A DNA stretch of 64,000 nucleotides from Sphingobacteriia bacterium (GCA_947456855.1 CANGTR010000003.1:1-64000); one strand, 5' to 3'; numbered from the stretch's first letter, positions 16,819 through 31,204 are shown. Made by a program: numbers and translations. The notes: generated from the sequence alone by a model not told the origin.

Positions 16819-18090
16819 TTAGGTTCCAGTTATTTGAAAATACACCAATAATCCAGCTGAAATACCCATGATTAAAAATGCAGCTACACCTAAAATATTT
16901 GATAGTATACTATTGGTAAATTTGCCCATTACTTTTTCGTTATTACTGATATGTAAAATAATGGCGATTAATACGGGAGCTGTTAATCCGTAAAGTATGG
17001 CTGTATAAATCAATGCTTTGATGGGAGAAATGCCAATATAATTTAAGGATAGGCCCAGTAGCAATGAAATAGCTATGATGATATAAAATCCTTTGGCTTC
17101 ATGAAACTTTTTATCTAATCCCTGTTCCCATCCAAATGTTTCTGTAAAAATATAGGATAATGAACCACTTAATACTGGTATAGCTATTAAGCCAGTTCCA
17201 ATTACACCAATTGCAAAAAGCAAGTAAGCTAAATTGCCTGCCAATGGTTTTAAAGCCATAGCTGCTTGTTCTACTGTATCAATTTGATGAACTCCTCCTT
17301 TAAAGAGTACAGTACCTGTTGTAAGAATAATAAAAAACATCACAATACCAGAGAATGTCATTCCAAAGTCTACATCTTGTTTCATTTCATGAATTATTTT
17401 TTTATTGACCACTATATGCTTTTGCTTGTTTTTCATTTCTTCTACTTCTACAGATGCTTGCCAAAAGAAAAGATAAGGCGAAATGGTAGTGCCTAAAATG
17501 CCCACTAAAATGGCTAAAAATGCCTTGTTGAAATGAATTGTAGGGATAAAAGTTGATGTGATTATTTCCTCAAAATCTTGTTTGTATAAAAACGGGACGA
17601 TAAAATAGACCAACATTACAATGCACAAATATTTTAAGGTTGCAGCAATTTTTTGATAGGGTAAGTAGATGATTAAACCCAACAACAACAACGTAAAAAA
17701 TACACTAAAAAAACCTGCATCAATCCTTGGAAATAATAAGTTGCCAACGGCGCCCATTCCGGCTATATCTGCTCCTATATTCATTACAATAGCCGGGAAA
17801 CTAAAAATCAACATCAAATATAAAATAGGCCTTGGGTAATGTTTTTTTAGTGTCCCTGTTAATCCTTGTGAAGTAACCAACCCAATTCTTGCACACATTT
17901 GTTGAATGGCAGCCATAAGTGGAAATGCAACAATAGAAGTCCAAAGTGTAGAGAGCCCATATGCTGCTCCTGCTTGAGAATAAGTGGCAATTCCAGATGG
18001 GTCATCATCGCTTGCGCCTGTTACCAATCCTGGACCAATAATCTTCCAAAATCGAAGAAATGGATGGGGCTTTTTTTTAGACATTTCCAT
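16819..18090 (-). CDS. Nramp-family divalent cation transporter with altered metal-site motifs
   Basis: This is a 423-residue membrane protein with about eleven helices and the Nramp/SLC11 fold signature at the N-terminus (IGPGLVTGASDDDPSGIATY). Classical manganese/iron Nramps have DPGN in helix 1 and MPH in helix 6. Here helix 1 has DPSG (30-33) and the helix 6 region reads TTISPYLFFW (201-210), so the conserved methionine and histidine are absent. That pattern suggests a different substrate or coupling from MntH, possibly magnesium as reported for Nramp-related transporters; this is inference. It precedes the P-type ATPase gene by 16 bases. Confidence 0.88.
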   Translation of the reverse strand: MEMSKKKPHPFLRFWKIIGPGLVTGASDDDPSGIATYSQAGAAYGLSTLWTSIVAFPLMAAIQQMCARIGLVTSQGLTGTLKKHYPRPILYLMLIFSFPAIVMNIGADIAGMGAVGNLLFPRIDAGFFSVFFTLLLLGLIIYLPYQKIAATLKYLCIVMLVYFIVPFLYKQDFEEIITSTFIPTIHFNKAFLAILVGILGTTISPYLFFWQASVEVEEMKNKQKHIVVNKKIIHEMKQDVDFGMTFSGIVMFFIILTTGTVLFKGGVHQIDTVEQAAMALKPLAGNLAYLLFAIGVIGTGLIAIPVLSGSLSYIFTETFGWEQGLDKKFHEAKGFYIIIAISLLLGLSLNYIGISPIKALIYTAILYGLTAPVLIAIILHISNNEKVMGKFTNSILSNILGVAAFLIMGISAGLLVYFQITGT

Positions 18091-22937
<4,847 letters not shown>

Positions 22938-22941
<4 letters not shown>

Positions 22942-23978
22942 ATTTTTATTTTATTCAAGATTAATTCTGCCAACAGTTCAGATAAACTGACTGAGGCCAC
23001 TGCTATTCGTTGATCGGCTGCACCATAGTAAATAAAAACTGTATCGCTTTCTACTATTGCGCCTGTTGGAAAACATACATTGTTAACCTCCCCTTTTAAT
23101 TCCCATTCTTTTTCGGGAAAGAATAATGGATAAGGCAGTCTTGCAATTTCTTTTTTAGGATTTTCTAAATCGAGTAAAGCTGCGCATGCTGAGTATATAT
23201 AGCCTTTTACACTATCATGAACGCCGTGGTAAATAATAAGCCAACCTTCATTTGTTTCAATCGGCGGACATCCCCCGCCAATATAGCTCACTTCGTGATC
23301 ATACTTTGGCGCTAGAACAATGCATTCATCGACATGTTTAAAATAGCGCTGCCAAAATTCAATTGTTAAATCAGTTAGTTTTTCTACAGCAACTACAATT
23401 TGAACATCAGGCTTTATTCTGTGTAGAAAACAAAATTGGTTATTTATTTTTCGTGGAAAAAATATCAGGTTTTTATCCCACAAAAGAACTTTTTGATCTT
23501 GATTGGTATGGCTCTTTTGGTAATCATTAAAGCGAGCATACTTTTCGTTGATCGATCTTTCATATTCGGCAAAATGGCTGAACTCTTCGTAGGTGAGCTG
23601 TGGCACTATAATTCCCTTTTTTTCCCAATGCACCAAATCTGTTGAAGTGGCCAATGCTCCTAAAGCATTAGTGCCATCATATGCTGTATAAGAAAGATAA
23701 TAAATGCCTTCAATGGCTACAATTCTTGGATCTTCTAATCCTTGAAATTCGTATTCGGCTTGTGGAACAAGCAGCGGTTGGTCATTTCGATTCTGTACTT
23801 CAGTAGGCGAAGACAAATTACAATATCCTATAGTAGAATAATTGTCTTTTGCTACTGCTCTATAAAACATGTGAATTAAATCACCTATTTTGATTACAGC
23901 AGGATTCAGTACACCTTCATTTTCAAAAATATTATTGGTGCTACGCAACACAATACCTAGCTTGTTTACCTTGACCAC
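22938..23978 (-). CDS. Glycoside hydrolase family 130 protein (beta-mannoside phosphorylase type)
   Basis: The 346-residue protein fits the five-bladed propeller of GH130: LNPAVIKIGDLIHMFYRAVA, the LEDPRIVAIEGIYYLSYTAY blade and the YIGGGCPPIETNEGWLIIYH segment. Family members cleave beta-mannosides or mannosyl-N-acetylglucosamine, most by phosphorolysis. No signal peptide is seen, so it is probably cytoplasmic. The start is GTG at 23978. Its TGA overlaps the ATG of the glycosyltransferase gene (ATGA), which indicates a shared transcript. The exact linkage specificity is unknown. Confidence 0.9.
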
Positions 23979-24117
23979 AACAATGATTTTATTGATTGGG
24001 TACTTACTTTGAATAGACTAAGCAATACACCTTAGGCAAGATCACTTATTTGATCAAGGCTAGTCTTACACAATTCTGACTAAATGTTATAGATATTTTA
24101 TTTCAAAACGATTGAAA

Positions 24118-24771
24118 TCAAATTGCGTAGATAGCATTAAAAAAATGCTCCAATTTGGTGGGGTCTAATTTATTAGCAGTTCTTACTCCGCTACAAAGGT
24201 CTAATCCAAAGGGTTGAACCTGATCTATTGCTTGTTGCACATTATCAGCATTCAAGCCGCCAGCAAGAAAAACAGGAACCTTAGATTGTTCTACAATCTT
24301 TTTACTGAGTGTCCAATTATGCACTCTGCCAGTTCCTCCTAATTCTTTAATAGGCAAATTGGGGTTGCCGCTATCTAATAACAATGCATCAACGGAATCA
24401 GAAATACGGATTGCTTCATCAATGGAGCTTTCATCAATCACATGAATCACTTGCACTAATTTAATAGCTGGAAGTGCTGTTCTAATTTGTTGATAGGTTC
24501 CTTTTTTGAGCTCGTCTACTATTTGAATGGTATTGGTTAATGTTCTTTGATGATGCAGCATAATTTCATTTGCCGAAGTTTCGCTTGTAAGCATAAACGT
24601 GGCGATTGCTGGTGGAATAATTTTTGCAATAGCCAATATTTCTTCGTCCGATATAATGCCTGGTCCACTTGGCATATTGGCCACAAGACCCAATGCAGAA
24701 GCACCAAACTGCATGGCCATTCTTGCTTCTTCAATTGAATTAATACAGCAGATTTTTACTCTTGGAGTCAT
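24118..24771 (-). CDS. trpF: TrpF-like phosphoribosylanthranilate isomerase homologue
   Basis: The 217-residue TIM-barrel protein has the TrpF start VKICCINSIEEA with the catalytic cysteine, the catalytic aspartate in ALLLDSGNP, and the phosphate loop LAGGLNADNVQQAI plus DLCSGVRT. Two usual TrpF motifs differ: the QLHG strand reads IQIVDE and the SxR loop reads PSGPGI. It lies 8 bases after pcrB with no other trp gene in the window. Tryptophan synthesis remains the best call, but a changed substrate is possible. Confidence 0.78.
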   Translation of the reverse strand: MTPRVKICCINSIEEARMAMQFGASALGLVANMPSGPGIISDEEILAIAKIIPPAIATFMLTSETSANEIMLHHQRTLTNTIQIVDELKKGTYQQIRTALPAIKLVQVIHVIDESSIDEAIRISDSVDALLLDSGNPNLPIKELGGTGRVHNWTLSKKIVEQSKVPVFLAGGLNADNVQQAIDQVQPFGLDLCSGVRTANKLDPTKLEHFFNAIYAI

Positions 24772-24779
24772 AAAAATGA

Positions 24780-25541
24780 TTAACCAATCTTTATGCCAGC
24801 AACACCATGCACTGCATGGCTAATTTCCTTAATAAGGCTGAGGTCTTTTTCTATAGCATTGCCAACAACAATTACATCTGCACCAGCTTTGCAATTTAAA
24901 TAGGCTTTTTCTGGCTCTGTAATGCCGCCACCAACAATCAATGGCACTTCTATATGTTTGGCAACTTTTTCAATCATTAATTCATTGATAGGGCGTTTGG
25001 CTCCACTTCCTGCATCCATGTAAATTAATTTCATTCCCAGCATTTCTCCTGCCATTGCAGTACACATGGCTATCTCGTTTTTATCTGCCGGAATAGGCGT
25101 TGCATTGGAGATATAGGAGACCGTAGTTGGCGCTCCTCCATCAATCACCATATATCCAGTTGGCATAATTTCCAGGCCGCTCTTTTTTACAAAAGGGGCA
25201 CTGATTACATGCTGCCCAATGAGTAATTCAGGATTCCTGCCCGATATCAAAGACAAATACAGTAATGCATCTGCATATTTGCTTACCTGCGAAGGTGAAC
25301 CAGGAAACAATATTACAGGAATATTGCAGCTTGCTTTAATCTGCTGTATACATTCATCCAAATGACTGGAAATCACCAAGCTTCCTCCCACAAAAAAATA
25401 ATCTACTTTGGCATCAATACCCAATGAAACCAATTGTTCTATAGCAGCAGTATCTACCTTGTCTGGATCGATTAGTACAGCAAATGATTTTTTTCCCAGT
25501 TGCTTGCGTTCGGTAAATTGATGATATATTGCTTGCTTCAT
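24780..25541 (-). CDS. pcrB: Geranylgeranylglyceryl/heptaprenylglyceryl phosphate synthase
   Basis: The 253-residue TIM-barrel prenyltransferase joins a polyprenyl diphosphate to glycerol 1-phosphate. Motifs are FAVLIDPDKVD, FVGGSLVISSHLDECI, VILFPGSPSQVSKYADALLY, KLIYMDAGSGAKRPIN and the phosphate loop PLIVGGGITEPEKA with VVGNAIEKD. Close relatives occur widely in Bacteroidota and in archaea, where the product is an ether-lipid precursor. The bacterial physiological product is less clear. It is the first gene of a two-gene operon with the TrpF-like gene. Confidence 0.92.
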   Translation of the reverse strand: MKQAIYHQFTERKQLGKKSFAVLIDPDKVDTAAIEQLVSLGIDAKVDYFFVGGSLVISSHLDECIQQIKASCNIPVILFPGSPSQVSKYADALLYLSLISGRNPELLIGQHVISAPFVKKSGLEIMPTGYMVIDGGAPTTVSYISNATPIPADKNEIAMCTAMAGEMLGMKLIYMDAGSGAKRPINELMIEKVAKHIEVPLIVGGGITEPEKAYLNCKAGADVIVVGNAIEKDLSLIKEISHAVHGVAGIKIG

Positions 25542-25942
25542 TCAGTAAATTATTCTACGCCTTGCAAAAATGCAGAAAAGTTTCCGTTTAAAGCAAGATT
25601 TTGACCCCTGTTTCGGGATTTAACCATTTTCTGCAATTTGTTTAGCCTAAAATGCCCTTTTTTGGGTGTATAGCTAGTTTAAGTTGATTTTGTTTAAGGT
25701 TTTTTGTGCATTTATTGAACTATTAATCAACCAAAATTTTGTACCCATTTTTTTCTACACTTGTGCATAATCGAGCAAATTCAATCAGGATTTGAGGTAC
25801 GAATTTATTCACCCTCCTTATCCACAACCTGTGCATATTTACGGTGTTGAATTATGAAAATGGAAAGATATTTTCGTCAACCGCCTTAACAAAGTATCGT
25901 TAAAAGGGAACCCATTAAAAAAGTTAAAAACGTTACTGCCTT
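25542..25942. other. Intergenic region before nrdJ
   Basis: The 401 bases separate divergent pcrB and nrdJ. They hold a cluster of DnaA-box-like sequences (25705-25838) and AT-rich runs. I see no cobalamin riboswitch, although the downstream enzyme is B12-dependent; no GCCACTG-type B12 box is present. No tRNA or small gene is evident. Confidence 0.6.
25762..25838. promoter_or_regulatory. DnaA-box-like cluster upstream of nrdJ
   Basis: Against TTATNCACA there are exact matches at 25762-25770 (minus strand, TTATGCACA) and 25818-25826 (plus strand, TTATCCACA). One-mismatch sites lie at 25805-25813 (TTATTCACC) and 25830-25838 (minus strand, ATATGCACA). A weaker one lies at 25705-25713. Four sites within 77 bases suggests DnaA control of the reductase promoter, as known for nrdAB in E. 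coli; binding here is inference. Confidence 0.5.
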
Positions 25943-28900
25943 ATGCCCAACGCACGCACAACCAACAAAGGCTTACAATTCAGCCGCCGCTTCACCAAAG
26001 ATGGTGTTAGCCCTTATGACATGTTTGATTACGATTATCGCGATAGTGTAATCAAAAATCCGAATGGAGAAAAAGTATTTGAAATGAACAATGTGGAGGT
26101 TCCCAAACAATGGAGCCAAATTGCCACAGATATCTTAGCACAGAAATATTTCCGTAAGGCAGGCGTGCCTCAGGCGGATGGGTCGCTGGGCAGAGAAACC
26201 AGTGTAAAGCAAGTAGCACACCGTATGGCTCATTGTTGGAGGGTATGGGGTGAGCGTTATGGATATTTTGCTACTGAAAAAGATGCACAAGTATTTTATG
26301 ATGAATTGGCTTATAGTATTTTGAATCAAGCTTGTGTACCTAATTCGCCACAATGGTTCAATACAGGATTACATGAAGTATATGGCATCACTGGTAAGCC
26401 ACAAGGCCATTACTATGTAGATCCAAAAGACAGTAAACTAAAAAAATCAACCAATGCTTACGAGCGCCCTCAGCCTCATGCTTGTTTCATCCTTAGTGTA
26501 AGTGATGATTTGGTAAATGAAGGCGGTATCATGGATCTATGGACCCGTGAAGCGCGCATTTTTAAATATGGTTCTGGTGTGGGAACCAACTTTTCTCAAA
26601 TTCGTGGTGGTGGCGAAAAATTAAGCGGTGGTGGTACCTCTAGTGGATTAATGAGTTTCTTAAAAATTGGTGATCGTGCAGCTGGTGCCATCAAAAGTGG
26701 TGGAACTACCAGAAGAGCAGCTAAAATGGTATGCTTGGATTTAGATCATCCTGAAGTGATGGAATTTATCAACTGGAAAGTAGGCGAAGAAAAGAAAGTA
26801 GCAGCTTTAGTAGAAGCTGGTTATGATAATGGATATGAAGGAGAGGCTTATGCAACTGTTTCTGGACAAAATTCCAATAACTCTGTTCGTATTCCCAATG
26901 AGTTCTTTAAAGTGTTGGCAGAAGGCGGAGATTGGGAATTAAAAGCCCGTACCGATGGACGTGTAATGCAAAAAATTCCTGCAACTAAAGTATGGGAGCA
27001 AATTGCTTATGCAGCTTGGCGTTGTGCTGATCCTGGAACTCAATATGATACCACCATTAATGAATGGCATACATGCCCTAAAGGTGGACGCATCAATGCT
27101 TCTAACCCTTGTTCTGAGTACATGTTCTTAGACAACACAGCATGTAATTTAGCTTCTATCAACTTGCGTAAATTCCACGATAACGACACCAATATTTTTG
27201 ACGTAGAAGGTTTTGAATACACCACTCGTTTGTGGACCACTGTTTTAGAAGTTTCTGTATTGATGGCACAGTTCCCTTCAAAAGAAGTAGCTCAACTTTC
27301 TTACGATTACAGAACATTGGGTCTTGGTTTTGCTAACCTTGGTTCTATGTTGATGGTAAGTGGTATTGCATATGATTCTGAAGAAGCTCGCGGTATTGCT
27401 GGAGCTATCTCAGCCATCATGACTGGTATTGCTTATAAAACATCGGCTGAAATGGCTTCTTTCTTAGGTGCTTTTGACAAGTATGCCGACAATAAAGAAG
27501 ACATGCTTCGAGTAATGCGCAATCACCGTGCTGCTGCTTATGATGCAACTGATGCATATACCGGAATCGAAATCAAGCCACAAGGAATTAAAGCACAGTA
27601 TTGCCCTGATTATTTATTGAAGTCTGCTACAAAGGCATGGGACGATGCAGTTCAATTAGGAGAGAAATATGGTTACCGCAATGCGCAAACAACCGTAATT
27701 GCTCCTACAGGAACAATTGGATTGGTGATGGACTGCGATACAACCGGAGTGGAACCTGATTTTGCATTGGTTAAATTTAAAAAATTAAGTGGTGGTGGAT
27801 ATTTCAAAATCATCAATGAATCTGTTCCGCAAGCATTAAAGAATTTAGGCTATTCACCTGAAGAAGCATTAGCAATAGAACAATACGCTGTAGGTGCCGC
27901 TAGTTTTGAAAATGCGCCTTTCATCAACAACGCATCTTTATTGGCTAAAGGATTTTTGCCTGCAGAAATTGAAAAACTAAATGGTGCGGCACGTTCTGCT
28001 TTTGAAATAGGATTTATTTTCAATCGCTTTACTTTAGGTGATGAGTGTATGCAACGCTTAGGATTTAGCGAAGCAGAATATGCCGATTGGAGCTTCAATT
28101 TATTAGAAGCCATTGGTTTTACCGAAGAAGAAATTGATGCAGCCAACGATTATGTTTGTGGTACCATGACCATTGAAGGTGCTCCATTGTTAAAAGAAGA
28201 ACATTTGTCTGTTTTTGATTGCGCTAACAAGTGCGGCAAGAAAGGCGAAAGATATATTCATGCATATGGCCATATTCGTATGATGGCAGCATGTCAACCG
28301 TTCTTAAGTGGTGCGATCTCTAAAACCATCAACCTTCCTCACGAAGCAACTGTAGAAGAAATTGCCGACTGTTATAAAATGAGTTGGGAACTGGGATTGA
28401 AAGCAAATGCTTTATATCGTGATGGATCTAAGTTAAGCCAGCCATTGAGCACCAAATCTGATAAAAAGAAAAAAGTAGGTGAAACTGCAGCAGTAGTTAC
28501 TGAAGATACCACTGCGGCTTTAACCGAATCCAATATTGTTGATTTAAGTAAATTAACAGTGGATGAATTATTAGAAGAGGTACAAAAGCGCATGGCTGCT
28601 TCTACAGATACCAAATTAAAGCGCCAACTTTCTGGTATTGTTGAGAAAAAATCTTTACCTGCTAAGCGTCGCGGATTTACGCAGAAAGCCAAAATTGGTG
28701 GACAAGTAATTTTCTTACGTACAGGCGAATACATGGATGGAACATTGGGTGAAATTTTCATCGATCTTGCCAAAGAAGGTTCAACCCTTCGTAGCTTCAT
28801 GAACTGTTTTGCTATTGCAATTTCTGTTGGATTACAATACGGTGTTCCGTTAGAAGAATTCGTAGAGAAATTTGTATTCACTAAGTTCGAGCCATCTGGA

Positions 28901-29311
28901 ATGGTAGATCATCCGAATATCAAAACAACTACTTCTCTGGTAGACTTTGTATTCCGTGCGTTGGCTTATGAATATTTAGATAGAACTGATTTGGTACATG
29001 TATTAGACAAACCTACCATCGGTAATACCGGTGAAGGAGAAGGAGAAGCCACTTTTTTGGGAAAGCCCGAATTGAGTAGCATTCGCGTAACGGCTCCAAC
29101 TGCTAATACTACTCCAGCTGCGGTTCCTCAATCGCAAAAATTACAACGCGCAACTGCTGTTAAAGCAGATGCAGGAATGGATGCTGTAAATGCACATGCA
29201 AAAGGTATGCAAAGTGATTCACCCTCTTGTAGCACCTGCGGTCATCTTACCATCAGAAGCGGTACTTGTTATAAATGTTTGAACTGTGGAACCAGTATGG
29301 GTTGCAGTTAA
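25943..29311 (+). CDS. nrdJ: Adenosylcobalamin-dependent (class II) ribonucleotide reductase
   Basis: The 1122-residue reductase makes deoxyribonucleotides using B12, independent of oxygen. Key stretches are GTNFSQIRGGGEKLSGGGTS, NPCSEYMFLDNTACNLASIN with the catalytic cysteine and glutamate region, and TVIAPTGTIGLVMDCDTTG. A TSCPD-like domain (about 900-1010) and a C-terminal cysteine-rich tail (CSTCGHLTIRSGTCYKCLNC, ending MGCS) follow. The tail likely relays electrons or binds zinc. Start ATG 25943 follows the DnaA-box cluster. Two terminators follow. Confidence 0.96.
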   Translation: MPNARTTNKGLQFSRRFTKDGVSPYDMFDYDYRDSVIKNPNGEKVFEMNNVEVPKQWSQIATDILAQKYFRKAGVPQADGSLGRETSVKQVAHRMAHCWRVWGERYGYFATEKDAQVFYDELAYSILNQACVPNSPQWFNTGLHEVYGITGKPQGHYYVDPKDSKLKKSTNAYERPQPHACFILSVSDDLVNEGGIMDLWTREARIFKYGSGVGTNFSQIRGGGEKLSGGGTSSGLMSFLKIGDRAAGAIKSGGTTRRAAKMVCLDLDHPEVMEFINWKVGEEKKVAALVEAGYDNGYEGEAYATVSGQNSNNSVRIPNEFFKVLAEGGDWELKARTDGRVMQKIPATKVWEQIAYAAWRCADPGTQYDTTINEWHTCPKGGRINASNPCSEYMFLDNTACNLASINLRKFHDNDTNIFDVEGFEYTTRLWTTVLEVSVLMAQFPSKEVAQLSYDYRTLGLGFANLGSMLMVSGIAYDSEEARGIAGAISAIMTGIAYKTSAEMASFLGAFDKYADNKEDMLRVMRNHRAAAYDATDAYTGIEIKPQGIKAQYCPDYLLKSATKAWDDAVQLGEKYGYRNAQTTVIAPTGTIGLVMDCDTTGVEPDFALVKFKKLSGGGYFKIINESVPQALKNLGYSPEEALAIEQYAVGAASFENAPFINNASLLAKGFLPAEIEKLNGAARSAFEIGFIFNRFTLGDECMQRLGFSEAEYADWSFNLLEAIGFTEEEIDAANDYVCGTMTIEGAPLLKEEHLSVFDCANKCGKKGERYIHAYGHIRMMAACQPFLSGAISKTINLPHEATVEEIADCYKMSWELGLKANALYRDGSKLSQPLSTKSDKKKKVGETAAVVTEDTTAALTESNIVDLSKLTVDELLEEVQKRMAASTDTKLKRQLSGIVEKKSLPAKRRGFTQKAKIGGQVIFLRTGEYMDGTLGEIFIDLAKEGSTLRSFMNCFAIAISVGLQYGVPLEEFVEKFVFTKFEPSGMVDHPNIKTTTSLVDFVFRALAYEYLDRTDLVHVLDKPTIGNTGEGEGEATFLGKPELSSIRVTAPTANTTPAAVPQSQKLQRATAVKADAGMDAVNAHAKGMQSDSPSCSTCGHLTIRSGTCYKCLNCGTSMGCS

Positions 29312-29343
29312 TTACAATAGTTAATCCTTGCCGTTTGAAAGAG

Positions 29344-29373
29344 ACGTCCCGATGAAATCGGGGCGTTTTTTTT
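29344..29373 (+). terminator. First terminator after nrdJ
   Basis: Arms ACGTCCCGAT (29344-29353) and ATCGGGGCGT (29357-29366, one G-U pair) with a three-base loop, then seven T. Confidence 0.85.
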
Positions 29374-29384
29374 ATCCACCCCAT

Positions 29385-29418
29385 ACCGGTCAGACCATCT
29401 TGGTCTGACCGGTTTTTC
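29385..29418 (+). terminator. Second stem-loop after nrdJ
   Basis: Exact 13-base arms ACCGGTCAGACCA (29385-29397) and TGGTCTGACCGGT (29401-29413) with a three-base loop and five T. The GC-rich perfect stem stands out from the surrounding AT-rich DNA and could instead be a repeat element. Confidence 0.78.
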
Positions 29419-29461
29419 ATGATAAATTACTATATTCATACTCGTTTAAAAAGTCGATTCT

Positions 29462-31204
29462 ATGGGGGATTTTCAAATCAAAAAACAAACCAAAAAATAT
29501 GATGCAGTAATTGTAGGATCAGGTGCCGGTGGTGGAATGGCTGCCTATACATTGGCCAAAGCCGGATTAAAAGTTTGTTTGCTTGAAGCGGGTGCCGACT
29601 TTGATCCTGCAGTACATTCTGCGCAATTAAAAAATCCTTGGGATTCTCCACGCCGTGGGGCAAGTTCTAAATATCGTCCGTTTGGAGAATTTGATGGTTG
29701 TTACTGGGGATGGGAAATTGATGGAGAGCCTTATACACAAGCTCCAGGATCCGAAAAGTTTGACTGGTGGCGTGCTCGTATGATGGGAGGCAGAACCAAT
29801 CACTGGGGTAGAATTTCTTTGCGATTTGGCCCAAAAGATTTTAAAAGAAAAAGTATTGATGGATTGGGAGATGATTGGCCCATTGGTTATGAAGATATCA
29901 AGCCTTATTACGATAAAATTGATCAACTCATTGGCGTATTCGGAAGCAATGAAGGATTGGAAAATGATCCTGATGGAATTTTTCTGCCTCCACCCAAACC
30001 TCGTTTGCACGAGTTGATGATCAAAAAAGCAGCCACTGGAATTGGTATCCCTGTTATTCCTTCGCGCTTGTCTATCCTTACTAAAAAAATAAATGACGAA
30101 AGAGGTGCTTGTTTTTATTGTGCACAATGCAATAGAAGTTGTAAAGCCTATGCCGATTTTTCTTCAGGTTCTGTGCTTGTAAAGCCCGCCATCAATACAG
30201 GCAATGTTGATGTGATCACACAAGCAATGGCTAGGGAAGTAATTACCAACGAAGCAGGGTTAGCTACTGGAATTTCATACATTAATAAAATAGACAATCA
30301 AGAGTATCAAGTGAGCGGTCGTGTGGTAATATTGGCAGCAAGCACTTGTGAAACTGCTCGACTATTGTTGAATTCGAAATCGAAAAGACATCCCAACGGA
30401 TTGGCCAATGAAAGCAATGTAGTAGGAAAATATTTACATGATTCAACTGGAGCAGCCATGGGTGGTGTATTGCCAGAACTCTTTGGTAGAAAGCGTTACA
30501 ACGAAGATGGTGTAGGCGGTATGCATATTTATACCCCTTGGTGGAAGGACAATAAAAAATTAGATTTCCCTAGGGGGTATCATATAGAATACTGGGGTGG
30601 AATGAGTCAGCCCGCTTATGGTTTTGGAATGGGTATACAAGGACAGAATGGAAAATTTCAAGTGAACGGAAAAACAAAAGATGCAGGTGGTTATGGTGCT
30701 TCATTAAAAGAAGATGTACGCTTTTTTTATGGAGCTGGTGTTGGTATGGCAGGAAGGGGAGAATCAGTTCCGAATATTAATAACTATTGCGAAATAGATC
30801 CAACTGTAGTAGATAAATATGGCATTCCTGTTTTGCGTTTTCATGCTAAAAATTCGGAGTATGAAATCAATCAAGCGAAGCATATGAAAGAAACCTTCAA
30901 AGAAATAATGCACAATATGGGTGCAATCATTACTTGGGGAGCTGATGATGATGCATCCAATAATTATGGATTATCAAACCCAGGCAATATTATTCATGAA
31001 GCAGGAACTGTAAGAATGGGTAACGATAAAAAAACTTCTGCGCTCAATAAATGGAGCCAAGCACATGATTGCAAAACCTTGTTTTGTGTGGATGGATCTC
31101 AATTTGTTTCTCAAGCAGATAAAAACATTACTTGGACCATTTTAGCCTTGAGTATGCGTGCAAGCGAATACATCATTGATGAAATGAAAAAACAAAATAT
31201 TTAA
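29462..31204 (+). CDS. GMC-family FAD-dependent oxidoreductase
   Basis: The 580-residue flavoprotein begins with the dinucleotide-binding motif VIVGSGAGGGMAAYTLAKAG and continues GGRTNHWGRISLRFGPKDFK, with the C-terminal GMC region NPGNIIHEAGTVRMG and FCVDGSQFVSQADKNITWTI. A cluster CFYCAQCNRSCKAYADFSSG (about 218-237) resembles that in sugar-alcohol dehydrogenases of this group. Together with the next gene it looks like the large subunit of a gluconate/sorbitol-type periplasmic dehydrogenase. The substrate is not predictable. Confidence 0.9.
   Translation: MGDFQIKKQTKKYDAVIVGSGAGGGMAAYTLAKAGLKVCLLEAGADFDPAVHSAQLKNPWDSPRRGASSKYRPFGEFDGCYWGWEIDGEPYTQAPGSEKFDWWRARMMGGRTNHWGRISLRFGPKDFKRKSIDGLGDDWPIGYEDIKPYYDKIDQLIGVFGSNEGLENDPDGIFLPPPKPRLHELMIKKAATGIGIPVIPSRLSILTKKINDERGACFYCAQCNRSCKAYADFSSGSVLVKPAINTGNVDVITQAMAREVITNEAGLATGISYINKIDNQEYQVSGRVVILAASTCETARLLLNSKSKRHPNGLANESNVVGKYLHDSTGAAMGGVLPELFGRKRYNEDGVGGMHIYTPWWKDNKKLDFPRGYHIEYWGGMSQPAYGFGMGIQGQNGKFQVNGKTKDAGGYGASLKEDVRFFYGAGVGMAGRGESVPNINNYCEIDPTVVDKYGIPVLRFHAKNSEYEINQAKHMKETFKEIMHNMGAIITWGADDDASNNYGLSNPGNIIHEAGTVRMGNDKKTSALNKWSQAHDCKTLFCVDGSQFVSQADKNITWTILALSMRASEYIIDEMKKQNI

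Noticed and set aside
24537-24823. Several overlapping open frames on both strands within trpF-like and pcrB
   Set aside because: They are shadows of the two real genes and have compositionally odd, Cys/Trp/His-rich products.
25705-25838. Chromosomal replication origin
   Set aside because: DnaA boxes are present, but there are no typical origin-linked genes (dnaA, dnaN, gidA) in the window and no strand-bias switch is visible; kept only as an alternative.
25542-25942. Cobalamin riboswitch before nrdJ
   Set aside because: A B12-dependent enzyme made this plausible, but no B12 box or paired core was found.
26160-26215. GC-rich patch in nrdJ as a second inserted element
   Set aside because: The encoded residues (KAGVPQADGSLGRET) look like ordinary conserved class II reductase sequence, so composition alone is not evidence of insertion.
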